Source of the DNA: Mycetocola_B reblochoni
Lineage (GTDB): Bacteria; Actinomycetota; Actinomycetes; Actinomycetales; Microbacteriaceae
Direction: 5' to 3'
DNA: 64,000 nt
NCBI RefSeq assembly: GCF_003667525.1
Contig: NZ_RCUW01000006.1
Coordinates: forward strand, 62,001 to 126,000
Below, in pieces: positions 37,093-44,437 of this stretch (positions are counted from its first letter, which is position 1; every line of letters begins with the position of its first letter). The position numbers and the translations under genes are program-made. The notes beneath the pieces were generated by a model. That model had not been told where the DNA came from and did not search any database. It saw only the letters and a program-made list of their open reading frames with translations.

Positions 37093-37169
37093 CTCCGGCG
37101 ACACCGCTCCGTCGATACCGGGCCGTCGACACCGGACGACCGAACCGCCTGCCGGCGACAGGACGGGAC

Positions 37170-39236
37170 TCAGCCGTTCGCGGCAGCCACGCCCCGCGCA
37201 CGCGCCTCGGCGGCGACCTTCTTCTCGGGAACGGGCGCGAGGCCGGACTCCCTCAGGCGACGCTGATACTCCGCAGCCTCCTCCTGGCGTTCCGCCTCGG
37301 CGCCCGACGCGATCGGCGCCCTGACGTGCTCGGGGCCGTAGCCGAACGCCTCGACCAGGTCGAGCAGGTGCGGCCGCAACCGGCCGATCAGCCGATCGAC
37401 GTAGGCCGTGACGGCATGCGCCCGCTGCGGTGCCAGCCGCCCGTTCGCCAGGTACCAGGCGAGGTGCTTCTCCACGAGACCGAGGCCGAAGAGGTCGCGC
37501 ACCCAGGTGAGCACCCTGCGCGTGTCCGGGTCGACGATCGTGGCCAGTCCCGCGGTGAAGGACTCCCACTGCAGCAGCTCCGCGTGCGCCCTCGCCGCCT
37601 CGATCAGCTCGTTCTGGTTCCGGTTGAACGCCGCCGCGGCCTCCTCCGGCCCCTGCTTGCTCGCCGGACGCAGCTGTCCGGCGACCTCGGCGACCATCGC
37701 CTCGACCCTGTCCGTGAGCAGCTGACGCTGCGACTCCTCGTCACGCAGCCGCCCGACCGAGCGCGCCGTCGACCCGAAGTCGACGACCGTCTGCGCCAGC
37801 GATCGGAGGCCGCTGCTCGTGACCGCCCTGTCCGCGAACTGCTCAGCAGCGAAGCGGGCGAGCGTCCCCGCGTCGGCTCCGGAGAACTGCCGCGCGAAAT
37901 CGCCGAGGAGCCGCTTGCCGACCAGCTGGAGGAGGACGTTGTTGTCCCCCTCGAAGGTCACGTAGACGTCCAGGTCCGCACGGAGCGAGGTGAGCCGGTT
38001 CTCCGTGAGGAAGCCCGCGCCGCCGCAGGCCTCGCGGGCCTCCTGCAGGGTGTCGAGCGCCTGCCAGGTGGAGAGCGGCTTGAAGGCCGCCGCGAGCGTC
38101 TCCAGGTTCTGCCTGCCGTCCTCCGTGTCGCCCTCGCCGCTGAAGACGCTGTCGAACGCGGTGAGCAGCCGGTCGTGGGCGAAGAACTGCGCGTACGCCG
38201 TCGCCAGTCGGGGAACGAGCCGACGCTGGTACCTGCCGTAGTCGAGGATCACCTCCTCGCGGTCGGGTGAGGCCGTCGTGAACTGCCTGCGCTGCGAGCC
38301 GTAGGTGATGGCGATCTGCAGCGCCAGTGCGGAGGCCGCGGTCGCCGCCCCGTCCAGCGAGACACGGCCCTGAACCAGGGTGCCGAGCATCGTGAAGAAC
38401 CGGCGTCCCGGGCTCGCGATCGGCGAGCTGTAGACACCATCCGCGTCGACATCGCCGTAGCGGTTGAGCAGGTTCCGGCGCGGAACGCGCACCGAGTCGA
38501 AGTGCAGGCGGCCGTTGTCGATGCCGTTCAGCCCTCCCTTCAAGCCGTCGTCCTCGCCGCCGATGCCCGGCAGGAATGCACCGTCGGCGCCGCGGATGGG
38601 CACATAGAAGCAGTGCACACCGTGGTTGACGCCCCGCGTGATCAGCTGGGCGAACACGGTGGCCGCCGTTCCGTGCACCGCGGCGTTGCCGAGGTAGTCC
38701 TTCCACGCCGCACGGAACGGCGTGTGGATGACGAACTCGTTCGTGTCGGGATCGAAGGTCGCCGTCGTGGCGATCGAGGACACGTCCGAGCCGTGGCCCG
38801 TCTCCGTCATCGCGAAGGCGCCGGGGACGGCGAGCGACATCGCGTCCGGCAGGAAGGTGTCGTGGTGGTACTCGGTCCCCAGGTGCAGGATGGCGGCACC
38901 GAACAGCCCCCACTGCACCCCGGACTTGATCTGGACGGAGGGGTCGGCGAGCACGAGCTCCTCGAACGCGGCGATGTTGCCGCCGTGGTCGTCCTGCCCG
39001 CCGAGACGCGTCGGGAACGCCCGGTGGACCTGGCCGTCCTCGACCAGCAGGTGCAGTTGGGAGAGCACCCGCTCCCTGTGCTCGTCCATTCCGAGCCCCT
39101 CGATGCGCTGCATCGCCTCGGTGCCGGCGAGCCTGCGCGAGGACAGCCGCTGCTCCGGCCAGCTCCCCAGGAGCAGACGGCCCAGCTCCTCCGTGTCGAT
39201 CCGTGGCTCGTCGCCCGTCGCGTGCTCCGTTGTCAC
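37170..39236 (-). CDS. Acyl-CoA oxidase
   Basis: This FAD enzyme oxidises acyl-CoA to 2-enoyl-CoA with O2 as acceptor, in fatty-acid or related degradation. The 688-residue length and three-domain layout match the ACOX family rather than the roughly 380-residue acyl-CoA dehydrogenases. FAD-binding motifs include AFAMTETGHGSDVSSI and FRAAWKDYLGNAAVHG. The catalytic Glu lies in VYVTFEGDNNVLLQLVGK, and EACGGAGFLTENRL precedes it. A C-terminal helical domain completes it. It starts at the ATG at 39236, downstream of recQ across 206 bases. Chain-length preference is unknown. Confidence 0.93.
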   Translation of the reverse strand: MTTEHATGDEPRIDTEELGRLLLGSWPEQRLSSRRLAGTEAMQRIEGLGMDEHRERVLSQLHLLVEDGQVHRAFPTRLGGQDDHGGNIAAFEELVLADPSVQIKSGVQWGLFGAAILHLGTEYHHDTFLPDAMSLAVPGAFAMTETGHGSDVSSIATTATFDPDTNEFVIHTPFRAAWKDYLGNAAVHGTAATVFAQLITRGVNHGVHCFYVPIRGADGAFLPGIGGEDDGLKGGLNGIDNGRLHFDSVRVPRRNLLNRYGDVDADGVYSSPIASPGRRFFTMLGTLVQGRVSLDGAATAASALALQIAITYGSQRRQFTTASPDREEVILDYGRYQRRLVPRLATAYAQFFAHDRLLTAFDSVFSGEGDTEDGRQNLETLAAAFKPLSTWQALDTLQEAREACGGAGFLTENRLTSLRADLDVYVTFEGDNNVLLQLVGKRLLGDFARQFSGADAGTLARFAAEQFADRAVTSSGLRSLAQTVVDFGSTARSVGRLRDEESQRQLLTDRVEAMVAEVAGQLRPASKQGPEEAAAAFNRNQNELIEAARAHAELLQWESFTAGLATIVDPDTRRVLTWVRDLFGLGLVEKHLAWYLANGRLAPQRAHAVTAYVDRLIGRLRPHLLDLVEAFGYGPEHVRAPIASGAEAERQEEAAEYQRRLRESGLAPVPEKKVAAEARARGVAAANG

Positions 39237-39442
39237 CGCAACCGCCTCCCAGTGGCTTCCTCGGGGCCCGCCTGGACCCCTGTGTCCGTCGTCGGCGGTC
39301 CTCGCCGACGTGGTGCCACGCTAAACGCCGCTGCGGCGGGCCCCCCGAACCTCGTTCGTGATCGCCAAAGGGGCGCGGGCACCGCTCGTCCGACGCGTCA
39401 CGGTTGGCACAAGCGCCCGGACCCGACACGGCTCGGCGGGGC

Positions 39443-41287
39443 TCATCCGCGCTCGGGGGCGTTCCGCTCTGATGCCGCTCCCGCCACGACGGCGAGGAGC
39501 TCCTGGCCGTAGCGTTCGCGCTTGCTCGCGCCGATCCCGCTGACACCGTCGAGGGCGTCGAGGGTCGCGGGCCGACGGGACGAGAGCTCGCGCAGAGTCG
39601 CATCGGTGAAGACCATGTACGCGGGGATGCCCTGCTCCTTGGCCTGGCCGGCTCGCCACTGGCGCAGCGACTCGAAGAGCGGGCGGTCGTGCTCGGCCAG
39701 ATCAGCGACCGCTGCGGCGGCCTTGCGCGCGCGGGGGGCCGCCTCCATCGTGTCCTTGCGGAGCAGGACGACACGGTCTCCGGAGAGCACCTCCGCACTC
39801 AGGGGGGACAGGCCGAGGACCCCGTACTCCCCCCTGCTGGCGATGAGTCCTGCGGCGAGGAGCTGCCTCACGACGCCACGCCATTGGACGGCCGTGAGGT
39901 CAGCGCCGATGCCGTACGTCGCCAGCTCGTCGTGCCGCTGCGACCGGATGCGCTCGGTCTCGGCGCCGCGCAGGATGTCGATCAGATGCCCCGCGCCGAA
40001 GGCCTGCCCCCGCTCCCTGTCGAGGCGCACGACAGTGGAGAGCAGCTTCTGCGCGGCGACCGTGCCGTCCCAGGTCTCGGGCGGGTTCAGGCACACATCG
40101 CAGTTGCCGCACGGGCCGGACTCCTGGCCGAAGTAGCGCAGGATCTGCTGACGACGACAGGTCACCGACTCACAGAGGGCCAGCATCGCGTCCAGGTGCA
40201 TCGACTGGGCGCGGCGATGCGCCTCGCTGCCCTCGGACTGCTCGATCATCCTGCGCTGCTGGACGACGTCGTTGAGCCCGTACGCCAACCACGCGAGCGC
40301 CGGCTGCCCGTCGCGGCCCGCCCGGCCGGTCTCCTGGTAGTAGCTCTCGACCGACTTGGGCAGATCGATGTGGGCCACGAACCGCACGTCGGGCTTGTCG
40401 ATCCCCATCCCGAAGGCGATGGTCGCGACGACGACGATGCCCTCCTCCCGCAGGAACCGCGACTGGGTGTTCTCGCGCACGGCGGCGTCGAGGCCGGCGT
40501 GATAGGGCAAGGCCGTGATGCCGTTGGCGTTGAGGTACTCCGCCGTCTGCTCGACCCGCTTGCGACTGAGCGCGTAGACGATTCCCGCCACCGGCTCCCC
40601 CGTCGGGGATCGCTGCGCCTCGATCAGCTCCTTCAGCTGCGAGCGCACCTCGTTCTTCGGCGCGATGCGGTACTGGATGTTCGGCCGATCGAAGTCGGCG
40701 ACGAAATGCTCGGCGCCCTGGAGCCCGAGTCGCTCGGTGATGTCTGCGTGCGTCGCCCTGGTCGCCGTGGCCGTGAGCGCGACGCGGGGGACGTCAGGCC
40801 AGATGCGGCCGAGCTCGCCGAGGGCGAGGTAATCCGGCCGGAAGTCGTGCCCCCACTGGGACACGCAGTGCGCCTCGTCGATCGCGATGAGGGACACCGG
40901 TGCCGAGCTCAGCAGCGACCGGGTCGAGTCGAGCGCGAGCCGCTCGGGGGCGACGTAGAGCAGGTCGACCAGGCCGGCCCGATAGTCCGACGCGACACGA
41001 TCGCGCTCCTCCGACGACTGCGTGGAGTTGAGGTACTCGGCCCGCACGCCCGCGAGCCGGAGCGCCTGGACCTGGTCGTGCATGAGCGCGATCAGCGGAG
41101 ACACGACGATGCCCGTTCCCGGCCTGACCAGGGCCGGGATCTGGTAGCACAGGCTCTTGCCCCCTCCGGTCGGCATGAGGACGACCGCGTCCCCGCCCGC
41201 GATGAGCCGATCGACGATCTGCTCCTGCTGGCCGCGGAAGCTGGGGTAGCCGAACACCGTCTCGAGGACGTCCTGGGCTGCGGTCAT
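39443..41287 (-). CDS. recQ: ATP-dependent DNA helicase RecQ
   Basis: RecQ is a 3'-5' superfamily 2 helicase for recombination and repair. The 614-residue protein has FRGQQEQIVDRLI (motif 0), MPTGGGKSLCYQIPAL (Walker A), IDEAHCVSQWGHDFRPDYLA (DEAH and RecQ loop) and QETGRAGRDGQPA (motif VI). The zinc-binding cysteines are CRRQQILRYFG with CGNCDVC, followed by a winged-helix domain and a C-terminal HRDC domain (about 530-600). ATG at 41287 and an in-frame GTG at 41290 are adjacent start candidates. It is followed across 206 bases by acyl-CoA oxidase in the same direction. Confidence is high. Confidence 0.95.
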   Translation of the reverse strand: MTAAQDVLETVFGYPSFRGQQEQIVDRLIAGGDAVVLMPTGGGKSLCYQIPALVRPGTGIVVSPLIALMHDQVQALRLAGVRAEYLNSTQSSEERDRVASDYRAGLVDLLYVAPERLALDSTRSLLSSAPVSLIAIDEAHCVSQWGHDFRPDYLALGELGRIWPDVPRVALTATATRATHADITERLGLQGAEHFVADFDRPNIQYRIAPKNEVRSQLKELIEAQRSPTGEPVAGIVYALSRKRVEQTAEYLNANGITALPYHAGLDAAVRENTQSRFLREEGIVVVATIAFGMGIDKPDVRFVAHIDLPKSVESYYQETGRAGRDGQPALAWLAYGLNDVVQQRRMIEQSEGSEAHRRAQSMHLDAMLALCESVTCRRQQILRYFGQESGPCGNCDVCLNPPETWDGTVAAQKLLSTVVRLDRERGQAFGAGHLIDILRGAETERIRSQRHDELATYGIGADLTAVQWRGVVRQLLAAGLIASRGEYGVLGLSPLSAEVLSGDRVVLLRKDTMEAAPRARKAAAAVADLAEHDRPLFESLRQWRAGQAKEQGIPAYMVFTDATLRELSSRRPATLDALDGVSGIGASKRERYGQELLAVVAGAASERNAPERG

Positions 41288-41429
41288 CACCCCACCGTAC
41301 TGCCAGCCACGGACGCGCCGCGAGCGGGCCCCCAGCCGTGGGCAGACGCACGGCGAGGCGGCTGTGCAGGGCCGGCGACGCCGGCCCCACGCGCGAGCGC
41401 GCGCCCGGCCTCCCCGCCTGGCGCCCGGG

Positions 41430-41461
41430 TTTAGCCTGCACTAAATTAGGGGTGTCACCCC
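41430..41461 (+). promoter_or_regulatory. Two palindromes upstream of the ECF-type S component
   Basis: TTTAG-CCTGCA-CTAAA (41430-41445) and GGGGTG-T-CACCCC (41449-41461) lie immediately before the ribosome site of the membrane-protein gene at 41475. The first could be an operator overlapping a promoter; the second could be a leader hairpin. The 184-base gap is too short for a complete TPP riboswitch plus promoter. Confidence 0.5.
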
Positions 41462-41474
41462 GGACGGAGAACCC

Positions 41475-42077
41475 ATGAGATCGACGAGCACACGACTCCT
41501 GCTCACCTGCGCGGCGATCGGCGTCGGCGCGGGAATCCCGTTCACCGTCACCGGCTACCTGCACGGCGTCGTGGCGGCGACCCTCCCGATCATCTACGGC
41601 GCCATGATCGGGCTCTACTTCCTGCCGGGGGTGATCGCGCAGTCACTGCTTCGCCGCGGGGGTGTGGCGTTGCTGACGAGCCTGATGGCCGGGCTCACCG
41701 CCGCCGCGTTCAACCCGATCAACATCTGGCGCCACATCGGGACGGCCCTGCTGATCGGTGCACTCCAGGAGCTGCCCTTCGCGCTGGCGCGGTACCGGTA
41801 CTGGCGCACCTGGGTGTTCTACCTGGCCGCGGCGATCGCGGGCGTCGTGATGGGAGCGGTCGTGCTGATCGCGCTCGGGATCAGCCACTTCGCACCGTTG
41901 GCCGAGACGATCTACATCGCCATATGGGTGGGAGCGCCGATCCTGATGACCTGGCTGGGCCGCGTGATCGCGAGTGGCATAGACAGGACGGGCGCCGCCG
42001 GAGGCCTGCAGGGACCCGTCGTGGGATCGCGGACGACGCGACCGCGGGGTGGCGGCCTCACCATGGCCGCAGCCTGA
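41475..42077 (+). CDS. ECF transporter S component-like membrane protein (YkoE-like)
   Basis: The 200-residue protein has five to six hydrophobic helices and an opening RLLLTCAAIGVGAGIPFTVT that resembles YkoE-type substrate-binding (S) components, which are linked to hydroxymethylpyrimidine/thiamine uptake. FNPINIWRHIGTALLIGALQ and LPFALARYRYWRTWVFYLAA also fit this group. The tail is polar (GLQGPVVGSRTTRPRGG). The energy-coupling T and A components are not nearby, so it would have to share a module encoded elsewhere. GGACGGAG precedes the ATG. Family call is moderate; substrate is inferred. Confidence 0.65.
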   Translation: MRSTSTRLLLTCAAIGVGAGIPFTVTGYLHGVVAATLPIIYGAMIGLYFLPGVIAQSLLRRGGVALLTSLMAGLTAAAFNPINIWRHIGTALLIGALQELPFALARYRYWRTWVFYLAAAIAGVVMGAVVLIALGISHFAPLAETIYIAIWVGAPILMTWLGRVIASGIDRTGAAGGLQGPVVGSRTTRPRGGGLTMAAA

Positions 42078-42105
42078 CAGACTCTCCCCAACGGAGATCA
42101 GATAT

Positions 42106-42121
42106 TCGAATCTATGTTCTA
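42106..42121 (+). promoter_or_regulatory. Candidate LexA/SOS box upstream of the radical SAM gene
   Basis: TCGAAT-CTAT-GTTCTA matches the actinobacterial SOS box consensus TCGAAC-N4-GTTCGA at 10 of 12 arm positions. It lies 8 bases before the ATG at 42130, in a short AT-rich stretch that must hold the promoter. Confidence 0.55.
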
Positions 42122-42129
42122 ATCGTCTC

Positions 42130-43257
42130 ATGCGATGGAACAACAGGACCGGCCTCCAGGCGTCGCCGAACGCCCTCCCCGGTCTCGAGCGCGAACGCGA
42201 CCTGGTTCGCAGCGTCCAGGCACCCGATTTCGCCGGCGTCACCTTCCACGAGGTGCTCGCCCGTTCGGCGCTGAACCGCGTCCCCGGCGGATCGGAGATG
42301 CCGTTCGCCTGGACCGTGAACCCCTACCGCGGCTGCACCCACGCCTGCGTGTACTGCTTCGCCCGGCCGACGCACAGTTACCTCGAGCTCGACGCCGGGG
42401 CGGGCTTCGACTCGCAGATCGTGGTCAAGGTCAACGTCGCCGAGGTCCTCGAACGCGAGCTGCTCAAACCGTCGTGGGGTCGGGAGCACGTCGCCCTGGG
42501 CACAAACACGGACCCGTACCAGAGGGCAGAGGGCAAGTACCGCCTCATGCCGGGGATCATCGACGCCTTCGTCCGCAGCGGCACGCCGTTCTCCATCCTG
42601 ACCAAGGGAACGCTGCTGCGCCGCGATCTGCCCGCTCTCGCCGCGGCGGCGGACCGCGTCCCCGTCGACATCGGACTCTCGATCGCGGTCTTCGACGAGG
42701 AGCTGCAGCGCTCGGTCGAGCCGGGCACTCCGTCGACCGCGGCGCGCCTGGCCACCGTGTCCGCAGTGAGGGACGCGGGGCTGGACTGCACCGTGTTCCT
42801 CATGCCGCTCCTGCCCGGCCTCACCGATAGTGACGAGATGCTGGAGGACGCCGTCGCACGCCTGGCCGCGGCCGGCGCGACCGCCGTGCAGTTCGGCGCG
42901 CTGCACCTCAAGCCGGGCGTGAAGCCCTGGTACATGCACTGGCTCGAGCGTAACCATCCGCAGCTCGTCGGCCTCTACCGGGAGCTGTACGCCGACGGAC
43001 CCTACCTTCCCGCCGCGTACGCCGCGGATCTGCGGGCGCGGATGCAGCGCCTGCTCGACAGACACGGCCTCGGCGACGGCCGGGCGGGGCCGACCCAGAG
43101 GTTCGGCGACGGGGCCAGACGGCGGGTCCGCTTCGACGGGTTCGACGGCGTCGAAGGGTCACGGTCGAGGGGCGCCGCCCGCCGGGGAGTATCGATGGCG
43201 GGGTCGGTGGCCGGGCCGGCACGCACGCCGGACGAGCGTCCGACCGCCCTGTTCTGA
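42130..43257 (+). CDS. Rv2578c-type radical SAM protein (SplB-like)
   Basis: The 375-residue protein has the iron-sulfur motif C69-x3-C73-x2-C76 (GCTHACVYCFARP) and the local motifs NPYRGCTHACVYCFARPTH, ALGTNTDPYQRAEGKY and TKGTLLRRD of the Rv2578c/SplB-like radical SAM family. Its C-terminus (about 330-375) is a basic, low-complexity tail (GARRRVRFDGFDG). The ATG at 42130 follows a promoter-like AT-rich stretch with no strong ribosome site, so it may be leaderless. DNA repair is the leading guess, because spore-photoproduct lyase shares the motif and a candidate SOS box precedes the gene. The true reaction is not known. Confidence 0.85.
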   Translation: MRWNNRTGLQASPNALPGLERERDLVRSVQAPDFAGVTFHEVLARSALNRVPGGSEMPFAWTVNPYRGCTHACVYCFARPTHSYLELDAGAGFDSQIVVKVNVAEVLERELLKPSWGREHVALGTNTDPYQRAEGKYRLMPGIIDAFVRSGTPFSILTKGTLLRRDLPALAAAADRVPVDIGLSIAVFDEELQRSVEPGTPSTAARLATVSAVRDAGLDCTVFLMPLLPGLTDSDEMLEDAVARLAAAGATAVQFGALHLKPGVKPWYMHWLERNHPQLVGLYRELYADGPYLPAAYAADLRARMQRLLDRHGLGDGRAGPTQRFGDGARRRVRFDGFDGVEGSRSRGAARRGVSMAGSVAGPARTPDERPTALF

Positions 43258-43298
43258 TCCGCCGCGCCCGGGCCCTGACAGAAGCGGACGGCGGTGCC

Positions 43299-44369
43299 TT
43301 ACCGGCTCGGCAGCGATGCCGCCTGCAGGTCCGCGCGTCGCGGATACGAGGCCTGCGCCCCGGCAACGGTGACCGACGCCGCGGCGACCCCCATCGCCAG
43401 GCGTGCAGCGTCGACGAGAGAGCCGCCCTCGCCGAGCACCGTCGCGACCGCGCCCGTCACCGCGTCCCCGGCACCGGTACTGTCCACCGCGACGATGTCG
43501 GCGCCGGGGAACTCCGCGACGAGCCGGCCCCGCTCCACCACGAGACAGCCGCGGGAACCCCGGGTGACCACAGCCGCCCGGATGCCACAGCCGGCGAGGG
43601 CGTCGGCCACGGCGTCGCCGTCCACGCAGTCGTCTCCGTCGGCGGGTCCCAGCCTTCCGCCGACGCCGTGCGCCGCACGAAGCAGAGCGAGCTCGTGCTC
43701 GTTGACCAGCAGCACATCCGTCAAACGGATCAGCTCGGGGGAGACAGCCCGCCACGGGGACGGGTTAAGGAGCACGGGGACCCCGGCGTCCGCGGCGAGC
43801 CGGGCCGCCTCGGTCACCGCGGAGTCCGGCACCTCGAAGCCGACACAGAGGCAGTCGGACGCCCGGATCACCGCGGCATGCCGCCGGACGGCCTCGGCGT
43901 CGACGGCGCCATTCGCGCCTGGCGACACCACGATGGTGTTCTCCCCCGCCGGGTCGACCGTGATCACCGCGGATCCGCTCGACACGTCGCCCGCGAGTGC
44001 GACGCCGGAATCGTCGACGCCCTCCGCCCGGAGCGTACGACGAAGCATCGCGCCGTTGGCGTCGTCGCCGATCAGTCCGATCATGAACACCTCGGCGCCG
44101 AGCCGCGCGGCGGCGACCGCCTGGTTCGCACCCTTGCCGCCGGGGACGATCGTGAGCGGACCGCCGCCGACCGTCTCGCCTGGCGCGGGAAAGCGGTCGG
44201 CCACGACCGTGATGTCGGCGTTGAGCGACCCGACGACGCAGAGCCGCGCGGGGCGGGGCGACGAGGAGGACGACCACGATGAGGGGGACGACGAAGCCCC
44301 GGTCGCCCCCTCCCGCACGGAGCGGTGGAGGGGACGGCCGGGGCCGGGAGGCGTCGACGGTGCGCTCAT
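43299..44369 (-). CDS. Ribokinase/PfkB-family sugar kinase
   Basis: The 356-residue protein has PfkB signatures: CVVGSLNADITVVADRFP, PGGKGANQAVAAARLGAEVF (signature 1, with the GGKG loop), VNEHE, and the C-terminal DSTGAGDAVTGA anion-hole motif with the catalytic Asp. GENTIVVSPGANG is ribokinase-like, so phosphorylation of ribose to ribose 5-phosphate is likely. I use the ATG at 44369; an in-frame ATG at 44405 adds 12 residues. A Ser-rich low-complexity N-terminal segment (about residues 20-37) is unusual. No ribose transporter is adjacent. Confidence 0.88.
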   Translation of the reverse strand: MSAPSTPPGPGRPLHRSVREGATGASSSPSSWSSSSSPRPARLCVVGSLNADITVVADRFPAPGETVGGGPLTIVPGGKGANQAVAAARLGAEVFMIGLIGDDANGAMLRRTLRAEGVDDSGVALAGDVSSGSAVITVDPAGENTIVVSPGANGAVDAEAVRRHAAVIRASDCLCVGFEVPDSAVTEAARLAADAGVPVLLNPSPWRAVSPELIRLTDVLLVNEHELALLRAAHGVGGRLGPADGDDCVDGDAVADALAGCGIRAAVVTRGSRGCLVVERGRLVAEFPGADIVAVDSTGAGDAVTGAVATVLGEGGSLVDAARLAMGVAAASVTVAGAQASYPRRADLQAASLPSR

Positions 44370-44437
44370 TCCTGAGACACTACCGGCGTCACGGTGTCCG
44401 GCCACGTCATCGCGGACGTGGTCAGACCGCCGCGAGG

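Noticed and set aside
41291..41474. TPP riboswitch before the ECF-type S component
   Set aside because: I could not find the conserved TPP aptamer elements, and the gap has only short palindromes.
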